Virus record (IMG/VR): IMGVR_UViG_3300044844_001322
Span: 1-27,068 of that record
Reading direction: 5' to 3' (one strand)
Source: a virus
Length of the DNA stretch: 27,068 nt
The position numbers and the translations under genes are program-made. Under the pieces are notes generated by a model that saw nothing but the letters and a program-made list of their open reading frames with translations, was not told the origin of the DNA and made no database searches. Positions 1 to 5,347 of this stretch are shown piece by piece (the stretch's first letter is position 1; each line of letters opens with the position of its first letter).

Positions 1-179
1 CGGCGGATGCGCCGGGCGGGCGAGGTGCGCCCGTAGCGGCGGATGCGCCGGGCGGGCGAGGTGCGCCCGTAGCGGCGGATGCGCCGGGCGGGCGAGGTGC
101 GCCCGTAGCGGCGGATGCGCCGGGCGGGCGAGGTGCGCCCGTAGCGGCGGATGCGCCGGGCGGATGCCGGGCGGATGCC
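1..179. repeat. 36-bp GC-rich tandem repeat array, truncated by window edge
   Basis: Four identical 36-bp units (starting at 1, 37, 73 and 109) are followed by a degenerate fifth from 145 that decays into ATGCCGGGCGG echoes. Each unit contains the inverted repeat CGGGCG-AGGTG-CGCCCG, a 6-bp stem with a 5-nt loop. The composition is far more GC-rich than the rest of the window. One plus frame (ADAPGGRGAPVA per unit) is open and ends at TAA 183-185, just before a hairpin, so this could be the 3' end of a repeat-protein gene. Several other frames are open too, so coding is not shown. The array reaches base 1, so its true length is unknown. Confidence 0.9.
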
Positions 180-185
180 GTCTAA
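3..185 (+). CDS. possible 3' end of a low-complexity Ala/Gly/Pro repeat protein (partial)
   Basis: Frame 3 is open from the window edge to TAA at 183-185 and encodes repeats of ADAPGGRGAPVA. The stop is followed at once by a C5/G5 hairpin that could end transcription. In favour are the 36-bp period, a multiple of three, and the stop-hairpin arrangement. Against are the other open frames in the same repeat, normal for sequence this GC-rich, and the lack of any visible start or conserved domain. The residues are collagen-like in content but lack a strict G-X-Y rhythm. Confidence 0.2.
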   Translation, partial: ADAPGGRGAPVAADAPGGRGAPVAADAPGGRGAPVAADAPGGRGAPVAADAPGGCRADAV

Positions 186-212
186 CCCCCTGATCTCATT
201 GCAGATCGGGGG
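186..212 (+). terminator. hairpin with bulged T, possible terminator without U-tract
   Basis: CCCCC(186-190)-T-GATCT(192-196), a 6-nt loop, then AGATC(203-207)-GGGGG(208-212) gives a 10-bp stem with one bulged T. It starts right after the TAA at 183-185. No T-run follows, so it is a weak intrinsic terminator at best. The 13-mer TAACCCCCTGATC at its left arm recurs at 267-279. Confidence 0.4.
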
Positions 213-445
213 AATTTGGCCCGATCGGAAGGGTAGAAAACAGGGCTAATACCCTGAAATCTGGTGTAACCCCCTGATCCGTGGTTGGTAAACCCTTGTT
301 TTGCGCCACGGGCGAACGATGTCTCATTTTGACCTGTATTCAGGTACTTAAGGTTAGGGGGGGTACCCCCGAAAATCGAATCTGGGAATTTTCTCTAATA
401 TATTTTGAAATGGTTTTACGTTTTTTGGAAATTTCCCCCAGAGAT

Positions 446-480
446 AGTTGACACCTTTTATCATTGTGAGGTAATCATAG
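446..480 (+). promoter_or_regulatory. putative promoter / AGTTGACAC site upstream of the first rightward gene
   Basis: A consensus -35 TTGACA (448-453) lies inside AGTTGACAC (446-454). At 17-18 bp spacing the -10 would be GTAATC or TAATCA (about 471-477), a poor match. Transcription would then start close to the hairpin at 486, placing that hairpin at the mRNA 5' end. AGTTGACAC recurs in other intergenic regions and may also be a repressor half-site. Confidence 0.4.
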
Positions 481-485
481 CAGTA

Positions 486-505
486 GAGAGTGACGTGAAG
501 CTCTC
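486..505 (+). promoter_or_regulatory. 5' UTR hairpin with TGACGTGA loop (copy 1)
   Basis: GAGAGU-GACGUGAA-GCUCUC forms a 6-bp stem, counting a U-G closing pair, 17 nt before the ATG at 523 and next to TAGGAGGCAA. A near-identical element is at 1600-1619, and one with a different stem but the same TGACGTGA is at 18697-18715. The stem changes while pairing and loop are kept, which suggests a functional RNA element. Confidence 0.6.
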
Positions 506-522
506 GTTTTTAGGAGGCAAAC

Positions 523-1380
523 ATGACAAGCGTACGAACAGACATTCATAGACCATCTGCAATTCAGCCTGAGAACTACGATTTCGTAGGCATCTGGTAT
601 GACCCAGAGGCGACTGAAGTGGTAATGGGCTCTGAGCTCCTCTTCGAAGAGCAAGAGACAATTCGAGAGCACATGAAGAGCAGCGGTGGGCGTTGGTCGT
701 CTCACGAGCACGGCGGAACGTGCGACTGCTGCGGGGCTCATGCCGTATATCTCGCTACGTTCCACCACGCTCTCACAAACACATATATCAACGTAGGCGA
801 AGAGTGCGCCAACAAGCTTCACATGGGCGAGGGTGAGCGATTCGCAAAGGCTCGAAAAGCAGCTAAGGGCGCTCGTGAGGCAATAGCAGGAAAGAGGAAG
901 GCTGAGGCTACGCTCTCGAGCCTTGGACTTTCCCAGGCATGGGCGCTTTTCAACGATAAGGAGAGGGCCTCTTTTTACGAAGAGACCACAGTATGCGACA
1001 TGGTCCGCAACCTCATTCGCTACGGGGATATGTCCGAGAAGCAGATTGCATTCATGCGCTCGCTCCTTCACAAGATTACAAACCGAGAGGAGATAGCGGC
1101 GCAGCGAGAGAGAGAGAAAGAGGCCGCACTCCCATGTCCTACAGGACGCCTTCAGGTAACGGGCACGGTGCTCACCACTAAGTGGTCAGATGGAACCTAC
1201 GGGAGCGTGTTGAAGATGCTTGTGAAGACCACAGAAGGCTACACGCTCTGGGGCACAGTGCCGTCAGCGTTCGAAGTTCCTGAGAGGGGGACTGTGGTTA
1301 CCTTCAAGGCTACTATCGAGCCAGCGAAGAACGACCCAAAGCACGGCTTTTTTTCACGACCGATCGCGCAAAAGCAGTAA
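523..1380 (+). CDS. zinc-ribbon-like phage protein, possible nucleic-acid-binding
   Basis: 285 aa. The start is fixed by TAGGAGGCAA 2 nt before the ATG. Residues about 65-95 hold a likely metal site: GTCDCCG with three cysteines, then a second knuckle around GEECANKL. A basic, helical Lys/Arg/Ala-rich stretch follows (about 105-130). Near 170 there is a helical segment ending in SEKQIAFMRSLL. The last ~75 residues look beta-rich (GRLQVTGTVL onward), like the small OB-type tail of related phage and plasmid proteins. The architecture is familiar from phages, but I cannot name a function. It is first in the rightward run and is preceded by a TGACGTGA hairpin. The precise fold is inference. Confidence 0.85.
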   Translation: MTSVRTDIHRPSAIQPENYDFVGIWYDPEATEVVMGSELLFEEQETIREHMKSSGGRWSSHEHGGTCDCCGAHAVYLATFHHALTNTYINVGEECANKLHMGEGERFAKARKAAKGAREAIAGKRKAEATLSSLGLSQAWALFNDKERASFYEETTVCDMVRNLIRYGDMSEKQIAFMRSLLHKITNREEIAAQREREKEAALPCPTGRLQVTGTVLTTKWSDGTYGSVLKMLVKTTEGYTLWGTVPSAFEVPERGTVVTFKATIEPAKNDPKHGFFSRPIAQKQ

Positions 1381-1388
1381 AGGTTTTG

Positions 1389-1418
1389 GCCCACACACTC
1401 GATAAGGGGTGTGTGGGC
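1389..1418 (+). terminator. 10-bp perfect hairpin after the zinc-ribbon gene
   Basis: GCCCACACAC (1389-1398) pairs perfectly with GTGTGTGGGC (1409-1418) around a 10-nt loop. There is no U-tract; AGTTAATGAC follows. It may be a weak or factor-assisted terminator, or an mRNA 3'-end stabiliser between two genes of one transcript. Confidence 0.5.
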
Positions 1419-1440
1419 AGTTAATGACTAAGGGGCAAAT

Positions 1441-1581
1441 ATGAGAACAGCAAACATCATCATGGGAACTATTACCGCAATATTGTTCACAATCTGGTGC
1501 ATCCAGAAGGTAGAATATTCTCTGAGGCCAGAAGGAATGAAAAAGTCTTCTTATTCCGTTGACACATTAGTGGAGGTGTGA
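1441..1581 (+). CDS. 46-aa small membrane protein
   Basis: The ATG at 1441 is preceded by AAGGGGCAAAT, a weak SD resembling the local AGGAGGCAA type. The protein has one hydrophobic segment at about residues 5-21 (ANIIMGTITAILFTIW region), then a short polar tail with basic residues, ending at TGA 1579-1581. It would be a single-pass membrane peptide of unknown role. It lies between the zinc-ribbon gene and the next hairpin-led gene. Short length makes the call moderate; the SD, the membrane segment and the good fit of the gap support it. Confidence 0.5.
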   Translation: MRTANIIMGTITAILFTIWCIQKVEYSLRPEGMKKSSYSVDTLVEV

Positions 1582-1599
1582 GAAGGTTGGGCCACGCTA

Positions 1600-1619
1600 G
1601 AGAGTGACGTGACGCTCTC
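1600..1619 (+). promoter_or_regulatory. 5' UTR hairpin with TGACGTGA loop (copy 2)
   Basis: GAGAGU-GACGUGAC-GCUCUC ends 21 nt before the ATG at 1641 and upstream of TTTTAGGAGGCAAG. It matches the 486-505 element over TAGAGAGTGACGTGA and the closing arm, with one loop change (A to C). Confidence 0.6.
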
Positions 1620-1640
1620 GAGCAATTTTAGGAGGCAAGT

Positions 1641-1925
1641 ATGACAATCGCACAGACAATCTTTGAGCAGTTAGGTGGAGGGCGCTTCGTCGTCATGACG
1701 GGTGCCAAAGCATTCGTATCGACGGGCAAGGGCTTGAGGTTCCGGCTCCCGTGCCGCAAGGCAAACGTGGTGGAGATTACCCTTACGCCATCCGACGAGT
1801 ACGATATGCGGTTCTCGCTCGTTCGTGCAGGGAACGTGAAGGTAGTGCAGGAGTACAACGGCGTTTACTTCGACCAGCTGCAATCGCTCTTCACGAGCGT
1901 AACAGGACTTTACACAAAGCTATAG
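1641..1925 (+). CDS. conserved small phage protein (LGGG-F..MTGAK type)
   Basis: 94 aa, start set by TTAGGAGGCAAGTATG. It belongs to a small protein type I recognise from many phages, with an N-terminal LGGGRFVVMTGAK, a central beta-rich KANVVEITLTPSDEYDMRF, and a C-terminal YNGVYFDQLQSLFTSVTGLY. Those conserved blocks make it a firm gene. No biochemical function is known to me. It is followed closely by the next gene (9-nt gap that contains ATAGGAGGCAACT). Confidence 0.85.
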   Translation: MTIAQTIFEQLGGGRFVVMTGAKAFVSTGKGLRFRLPCRKANVVEITLTPSDEYDMRFSLVRAGNVKVVQEYNGVYFDQLQSLFTSVTGLYTKL

Positions 1926-1934
1926 GAGGCAACT

Positions 1935-2447
1935 ATGAGACTAAAAATAGACAGAGACTACAAGCGGTCACGGGAGCTCGCTCCGTACCTATGCTGGGAC
2001 GGCGACGTGCCCCGCCCGGTCATGCTGACGGTGGACATGAGCAACGGCGAGGCGTTCCTCGCCACACTGCCTGACGGAGGCGTAGAACTCCCCGAGGGCC
2101 TGAAGACGTTCCCGGTCGACCCATGCCTGACCATCAACGGCATCGACCAATTCTTCGCCTACCCAGGGATCGAGGAGGCGCTGCAAGGCGTCATCGACGG
2201 CGACAAGGAGTCTGAGGCGTTCCTGTGGGAGATAAGCTCCTCCGGCGTTTACGAGCGCCTTGAGGGCCTGCAGCCGATGGAACCTTGGGAGTACGCACAG
2301 GGCCATACACTGGAGGTCAAAGAGGGTGAGAGCATCGAAGAGGCGGCTGAGCGCATCACTCAAGAAGCTCTCGAGGACCTCGTGTACCTTCGGGCCTTGG
2401 ACGTCGAGTTCCACCTAGAAGTGGATGACCTCGAGGGCAATGAGTAG
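1935..2447 (+). CDS. hypothetical acidic protein, 170 aa
   Basis: The start at ATG 1935 follows ATAGGAGGCAACT, whose SD overlaps the end of the previous gene. The protein is strongly acidic, with a predicted mixed alpha/beta N-terminal part that includes a Pro/Asp-rich loop (VDPCLTINGIDQFF), and a Glu-rich helical C-terminal third (about 130-170). I do not recognise the family. The third-position GC is higher than in the right half of the window, as in its neighbours up to 3466. A G/C-rich hairpin follows the stop. Confidence 0.75.
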   Translation: MRLKIDRDYKRSRELAPYLCWDGDVPRPVMLTVDMSNGEAFLATLPDGGVELPEGLKTFPVDPCLTINGIDQFFAYPGIEEALQGVIDGDKESEAFLWEISSSGVYERLEGLQPMEPWEYAQGHTLEVKEGESIEEAAERITQEALEDLVYLRALDVEFHLEVDDLEGNE

Positions 2448-2448
2448 T

Positions 2449-2480
2449 GGGGGCACCCCCCCGTTTTTAGACGGTGGGGG
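2449..2480 (+). terminator. G/C-tract hairpin between genes
   Basis: CCCCC-CCGT (2456-2464), loop TTTTAG, then ACGG-T-GGGGG (2471-2480) makes a 9-bp stem with a bulged T. It competes with an upstream GGGG-GCAC-CCCC fold (2450-2460 region). Two exclusive folds 30 nt ahead of the next SD could act as an attenuator; equally it may just be a stabilising hairpin. Confidence 0.4.
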
Positions 2481-2510
2481 CCTAATGGCTAATATATTTT
2501 GGAGGCAATT

Positions 2511-3284
2511 ATGAATCTTGTGAATTTTATGGACTTGAGTCAGAAAGAGACCGTAAGGGCATTGAGTCCTTACGAGCGCATGAGCGATGAGTACTCGATG
2601 GTCTCAACGGCAGATATCCTCGAGACCTTTCGGGCGGACGGCTGGGTGCCTACGGACTATCGGGAGAAGAAGGTTCGTGTGGCAGAGCGCATCGGCAAGC
2701 AGCAGCATTGCGTTGTTCTCACACGCACGGATGCTGAGGGCTCTATGGGCTCTACGGTTCCACGCATCATGCTGAAGAATAGCCATGATGGGACCAGTAG
2801 CCTCCGATTGCTCTCGGGTCTCTTTGAGCGCATCTGTGCCAACGGCCTAGTGGTAGGTGCGAGCGCTGAGGACGTCCGGTTTCGTCACCTCGGCTTGACC
2901 GAGGAGTTTATCCGGGCTGGGATTCAGAGGGTGACTTCGTCGCTTGAGAGGGCCATCAATCTTTCGGACAGGATGAAGGCCATCACTCTCGACGGACGTC
3001 AGCAGTTGGAGTTCTCCCAGCGTGTTATCGACATGGTATGGGATGGAAGCGGCTATCGGATATCTCCGAATGCCCTCCTCTGGAACCATCGCCAGGACCA
3101 GCGGGTGCCGACACTCTGGAACACGTTCAACACCGTGCAGGAGCGAATCATCCGAGGTGGCGTGACGCAGTATCGAGATAATGGTACTTCGATACGCTCG
3201 AGGGAGGTCAAGGCGATTGACCGCTCGATATCGCTCAACCAGGGTATGTGGGACATTGCGGAGGCTGTATGCATGAGTTGTTAG
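2511..3284 (+). CDS. DUF932-type phage/plasmid protein
   Basis: 257 aa from ATG 2511, chosen because TTTTGGAGGCAATT sits directly before it; an in-frame TTG at 2499 is part of that SD region. It has the layout of the DUF932 family common on phages and plasmids: an N-terminal region about finding the upper half of the domain, then the signature block at about residues 95-125 (LLSGLFERICANGLVVGAS), followed by a long helical region with Arg/Glu-rich repeats. DUF932 proteins have no settled biochemical role; many lie near replication or anti-defence genes. The stop overlaps the next gene. Family call fairly sure, function unknown. Confidence 0.75.
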   Translation: MNLVNFMDLSQKETVRALSPYERMSDEYSMVSTADILETFRADGWVPTDYREKKVRVAERIGKQQHCVVLTRTDAEGSMGSTVPRIMLKNSHDGTSSLRLLSGLFERICANGLVVGASAEDVRFRHLGLTEEFIRAGIQRVTSSLERAINLSDRMKAITLDGRQQLEFSQRVIDMVWDGSGYRISPNALLWNHRQDQRVPTLWNTFNTVQERIIRGGVTQYRDNGTSIRSREVKAIDRSISLNQGMWDIAEAVCMSC

Positions 3285-3466
3285 AGTTAGCTAAGAAGAG
3301 TGAAATTCCCGAGGTGCTTGAAGCGGTGGCTGCGGCCATCTCCTATCACGCCTCCACCGGGCCGATGGATGAGAAATTCGACTGGTACCGAATCGTCCAC
3401 GAGCTCCGAGAATTGGCGGACTGTGCTCGAGAGTATGAGCAGCATTTTGCGGGTAGGAGGGGATAG
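3269..3466 (+). CDS. hypothetical helical protein, 65 aa
   Basis: Starts at ATG 3269 behind TGCGGAGGCTGT, inside the end of the DUF932 gene (16-nt overlap), which suggests translational coupling. An in-frame GTG at 3248 is possible but has no SD. The protein is almost all helix (LLELAKKSEIPEVLEAVAAA, then WYRIVHELRELADCAREY) and ends in a basic GRRG. No family recognised. It is the last gene before the long origin-like region. Confidence 0.65.
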   Translation: MHELLELAKKSEIPEVLEAVAAAISYHASTGPMDEKFDWYRIVHELRELADCAREYEQHFAGRRG

Positions 3467-3482
3467 TGAAGGGGGCTTAGGT

Positions 3483-3533
3483 GGGCTTAGGGGGGGGGCA
3501 CCCCCCTTATTTCCACCCCTCCCCCCTAAGCCC
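3483..3533 (+). repeat. 13-bp inverted repeat GGGCTTAGGGGGG / CCCCCCTAAGCCC
   Basis: 3483-3495 pairs perfectly with 3521-3533. The left arm is preceded by a second GGGCTTAG-like copy (GGGGCTTAG, 3472-3480), and the interior contains G8-CA-C6. It lies just after the last early gene and before the terminator at 3549, so it may strengthen termination or fold alternatively. Confidence 0.65.
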
Positions 3534-3548
3534 CTCTATATTTCCCAC

Positions 3549-3573
3549 AGGCCCTCTTCGGAGGGCCTTTTTT
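3549..3573 (+). terminator. canonical intrinsic terminator with UUCG tetraloop
   Basis: AGGCCCTC (3549-3556), tetraloop TTCG (3557-3560), GAGGGCCT (3561-3568), then TTTTT. Eight perfect pairs, a stable UUCG loop and a U-tract make it a textbook rho-independent terminator for the 523-3466 rightward unit. Confidence 0.92.
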
Positions 3574-3579
3574 GTGCAA

Positions 3580-3614
3580 TTTTCACGGTAAGTATCAACA
3601 GATTACCGTGAAAA
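3580..3614. repeat. 12-bp perfect inverted repeat at the left of the iterons
   Basis: TTTTCACGGTAA (3580-3591) and TTACCGTGAAAA (3603-3614) are exact reverse complements with an 11-bp centre. The right arm with the centre is an inverted iteron (TATCAACAGATTACCG, 3593-3608). Such an operator-like palindrome beside iterons is typical of the autoregulatory site of a replication initiator. Confidence 0.7.
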
Positions 3615-3640
3615 TAAAACAACGTATCAACGTATTCCCA

Positions 3641-3697
3641 CGGTAATCTGTTGACAATCTACGGTAATCTGTTGACTCTTTCGCGGTAATCTGTTGA
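3641..3697 (+). repeat. three direct iterons CGGTAATCTGTTGA
   Basis: Perfect 14-mers begin at 3641, 3662 and 3684, so the spacing is 21 and 22 bp, about two helical turns. Two are followed by CA or CT extending the TTGAC. The third runs into AGTTGACAC at 3699-3707. Inverted copies lie at 3595-3608 and 3811-3824, and a partial one near 3753. Confidence 0.85.
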
Positions 3698-3837
3698 TAG
3701 TTGACACACAATAAATCTGTAACTACTTGAATTTAGGTTCACTTTTGACACTTATTACCGTAGGATGTTGACACACGACAACACAATTTCAGGTACTTAC
3801 AGGAAAATTGTCAACAGATTACCGCAAAAGAGTCAAC
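3671..3837. repeat. 27-bp inverted repeat bracketing the origin centre
   Basis: The 27 bases at 3671-3697 (GTTGACTCTTTCGCGG... ending in TCTGTTGA) recur as reverse complement at 3811-3837 with one mismatch. Each arm contains a full iteron plus an extra GTTGAC half-site. The interval holds TTGACAC at 3745 and 3768 and the decamer CAGGTACTTA. Confidence 0.75.
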
Positions 3838-3936
3838 TTATTTAACAAAATAAAAAAACGTGTAGGGGGGGGAGGGTAACCTTCCGTCAGGTACTTAGGT
3901 CGTTTTTCTCTGCCAGGGTTGCCAGAGGTCTGCCAG

Positions 3937-4330
3937 ACCCCTGGCAGAGTTATCCACAGGTTTAAGTAAGCGAAAGCATTCTTCTTTTCTCTAAAATACC
4001 CTTACTTATCCACAGGCTGCCAGAGGTTACTCAAACTAAACTACCTTTTTTTTCTACGATATTGTGGTGACACTTAAAAAAAACATGAGGTGCATAAAAA
4101 AAAAGAGGGCCTTTCCCCCTTTTGGCCAAACCTCTGGCAGAGTTATCCACAGGTAACCCTCTTTCTCGAATGATATGGCACCCTTAGCCCTGTGGATAAC
4201 TCTGCCAGAGGTCTAAAAACCTCTGGCAGACCTCTGGCAGGGCTGGCAGAAAAATGAGCGGGTGTCTAATTATTACGAGCAGTTATGGCGTAAGTGCCTG
4301 TTTTCGACCTCTGGCAGAGTTATCCACAGG
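3937..4330. repeat. DnaA-box repeat family (GGCAGAGTTATCCACAGG)
   Basis: A 24-bp repeat ends in a perfect DnaA box. Copies are at 3937-3960 (one mismatch), 4130-4153 and 4307-4330 (identical), and inverted and identical at 4189-4212. A fifth TTATCCACA without the left half is at 4006-4014. DnaA boxes: 3950-3958, 4006-4014, 4143-4151, 4191-4199 (minus), 4320-4328. Extra CTGGCAGA/TCTGCCAG elements without a DnaA box lie at 3908-3948, 4017-4026 and 4218-4251; 4201-4212 and 4219-4230 form a 12-bp inverted repeat. Confidence 0.9.
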
Positions 4331-4397
4331 CGGCCTTCGGGCCCCTTTCGGGCCCCCCTTGTTGCCCTCGCCGTCCTCTGGTGCTAGGTCCGCTCGT

Positions 4398-4766
4398 ATG
4401 GGGCATACACCCTCCGAACATCTTGAGCAGTCTCGGTTTTTCGCCATCCTTCGACGGCTCAAGCAGCCATGGGCCAAGTATGCCTTCGCCATCCCCAACG
4501 GCTTCCTGGACTCCAAGTCGAAGAGAATCCGAGCCTGGAGGGAGGGAATGCTCTCTGGCACTCCCGACGTCTTCGTCCCTTTGCCTTCTAAGGGCTTCCA
4601 CGGCCTCTTCATTGAGTTTAAAGCGCAAGGGGGCACCCTCTCTATGGCTCAGAAGGAATTTCTCGCCTACGCTCGTTCTACGGGCTATAAAGCCGAAGTG
4701 GTCTTTTCCCTCCGACAGGCCCTCGAGGTGCTCAAAGACTACGCCGAGCCCGGAGGCCCGTCATGA
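4398..4766 (+). CDS. VRR-NUC domain nuclease
   Basis: 122 aa. VRR-NUC proteins are PD-(D/E)XK-type nucleases found in phages and in FAN1, often acting on branched DNA. Visible here: Glu near residue 7-10, PNG at about 34-36, the GTPDVFVPLPS block (catalytic Asp at about 56-58), then GLFIEFKAQGG with the E-x-K pair, and a Gln in SMAQKEF. Length is typical of stand-alone phage VRR-NUC proteins. ATG 4398 is chosen because upstream in-frame codons fall in the DnaA-box repeat; its SD is weak. The TGA stop overlaps the ATG of a mini-gene in a GGAGGCCCGTCATGAG junction. The position beside an origin, primase and helicase fits a replication or junction-processing role. Confidence 0.85.
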   Translation: MGHTPSEHLEQSRFFAILRRLKQPWAKYAFAIPNGFLDSKSKRIRAWREGMLSGTPDVFVPLPSKGFHGLFIEFKAQGGTLSMAQKEFLAYARSTGYKAEVVFSLRQALEVLKDYAEPGGPS

Positions 4767-4819
4767 GCAAAGAGCCCAAAGCGCCCATGGGTCCACGCAC
4801 CCCCGGAGGCCCGTCATGA
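4763..4819 (+). CDS. 18-aa mini-gene 1 from duplicated initiation region
   Basis: ATG 4763 overlaps the VRR-NUC stop and encodes MSKEPKAPMGPRTPGGPS, ending at the TGA that overlaps the next ATG. The SD GGAGG lies 8 nt upstream. Its first residues copy the start of the 4869 gene and its last residues copy the end of the VRR-NUC protein, so it arose by duplication of the junction. Translation is likely given the intact signals; a function for the peptide is not implied. Confidence 0.5.
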   Translation: MSKEPKAPMGPRTPGGPS

Positions 4820-4872
4820 GCAAAGAGCCCAAAGCGCCCATGGGCCCACGCACCCCCGGAGGCCCGTCATGA
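4816..4872 (+). CDS. 18-aa mini-gene 2, same peptide
   Basis: ATG 4816 through TGA 4870-4872 gives the same 18-residue peptide as mini-gene 1; the one base difference is silent (GGT/GGC, Gly). It keeps the same SD, the same ATGA overlap on both sides and the same spacing. A ribosome would terminate and restart twice between VRR-NUC and the gene at 4869, which could tune expression of the downstream genes. Confidence 0.5.
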   Translation: MSKEPKAPMGPRTPGGPS

Positions 4873-5180
4873 GCAAAGAGCCCAAGACGCCCTACATCGA
4901 CTACGATGAGCCCTACGAGCCTCAGCTGCCCGAGAAGCGGCTCTTGGTAGCCGTCATCCAGCGAGCCATCATCGACTACTCTGTGCCCATATACGACCGA
5001 CCGCACCTTCGGTACTGGGCGTCCGCTTGGCTCTTCTCAGACTCTCGAGAGGTCATGAGTCTTTACTGGATATGCGCCCATCTGTCCGAGGACCCAGACT
5101 TCTTTCAGACGGCAATCCGCAAGTCTTTAGAGACCAGAAAGCCTGGTAAAAACAGTGTTATAGTGAGGGTCGATAAGTGA
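4869..5180 (+). CDS. small phage protein with 'AVIQRAI..WLFS..WIC' pattern
   Basis: 103 aa, ATG overlapping the mini-gene 2 stop, SD GGAGG. After an acidic Tyr/Glu/Pro N-terminus (about 1-24) the core reads LLVAVIQRAIIDYSVP, then ASAWLFSDS, then LYWICAHLSEDPDFF, and a basic tail. The gene at 11727 has the same order of elements (AVLQRAVLDLITP, then IEWISGNF, then LSFSRIVEGF), so the two look like distant paralogues. Proteins of this shape are frequent in phage replication/accessory regions; function unknown. GTGA overlap with the next gene. Confidence 0.75.
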   Translation: MSKEPKTPYIDYDEPYEPQLPEKRLLVAVIQRAIIDYSVPIYDRPHLRYWASAWLFSDSREVMSLYWICAHLSEDPDFFQTAIRKSLETRKPGKNSVIVRVDK

Positions 5181-5347
5181 TAATAGGCCTCATTCTCCAC
5201 ATTGTGCTCACGGTCATGGCCCTCTGTTATCTTTCACGGCAACTAAGGGCCCACAGTTTGGCCATCCTAGCGATGGCAAAGGCTATGGTTCTCTTGGCAG
5301 AAAAGTCTAAACATGCCGAAATGCCTTCTAAGGACTTATGGACGTAG
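5177..5347 (+). CDS. 56-aa small membrane protein, GTG start
   Basis: GTG 5177 overlaps the TGA of the previous gene (GTGA). The first ~18 residues (IIGLILHIVLTVMALCYL) form a membrane segment, followed by an amphipathic Ala/Leu/Met helix and a polar C-terminus. The stop TAG (5345-5347) overlaps the start of the next gene by 10 nt. Overlaps on both sides with coherent direction support it despite the weak start codon. No family recognised. Confidence 0.55.
   Translation: MIIGLILHIVLTVMALCYLSRQLRAHSLAILAMAKAMVLLAEKSKHAEMPSKDLWT

Larger units (their letters stand above)
186..522. other. gene-free leader region with hairpins and palindromes
   Basis: No gene is supported here. It holds the 186-212 hairpin, a CAGGG-N6-CCCTG hairpin at 241-256, the decamer CAGGTACTTA at 341-350 (seen again at 3790 and 3888), the palindrome GGGGGTACCCCC at 359-370, an AT-rich stretch at about 395-430, a -35-like TTGACA at 448-453 and the 5' hairpin of the first gene at 486-505. 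It reads as a control region for rightward transcription. Confidence 0.6.
3467..4397. other. putative replication origin region (iterons plus DnaA boxes)
   Basis: About 930 bp with no supportable gene. In order: a large G/C hairpin (3483-3533), an intrinsic terminator (3549-3573), a 12-bp inverted repeat around an iteron (3580-3614), iterons CGGTAATCTGTTGA (3641-3837), a G-tract (3865-3872), then four copies of a repeat containing GGCAGAGTTATCCACAGG plus a fifth DnaA box (3937-4330), with A/T tracts between about 4030 and 4110 that could be the unwinding element. Iterons spaced 21-22 bp with several DnaA boxes match the layout of theta-type plasmid and phage-plasmid origins. Use as origin is inference. 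Confidence 0.7.
4749..4907 (+). repeat. 53-bp tandem duplication of a start-stop junction
   Basis: Units begin at 4749, 4802 and 4855 with CCCGGAGGCCCGTCATGAGC; units 1 and 2 differ at one base (GGT versus GGC), and the third diverges after about 28 bases into a normal gene. Each unit carries an SD (GGAGG), an ATG overlapping the previous stop (ATGA) and AGC AAA GAG CCC AA. The period is not a multiple of three, so every unit shifts frame and creates a new start-stop. Confidence 0.95.

Noticed and set aside
1-179. CRISPR-like array with 36-bp repeats
   Set aside because: The copies are directly abutting with no spacers, so it is a plain tandem repeat.
475-1071. 198-aa open frame on the minus strand opposite the zinc-ribbon gene
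   Set aside because: No SD, no recognisable motif and Cys/Leu/Ser-rich content typical of an antisense shadow; the plus-strand gene has a strong SD and family features.
4254-4397. N-terminal extension of the VRR-NUC gene from ATG 4254
   Set aside because: The extra residues fall in the DnaA-box repeat and share nothing with VRR-NUC proteins; ATG 4398 gives the usual family length.
4294-4872. 192-aa Ser/Pro-rich open frame over the VRR-NUC gene
   Set aside because: A frame-shifted shadow of the VRR-NUC gene and the mini-genes.
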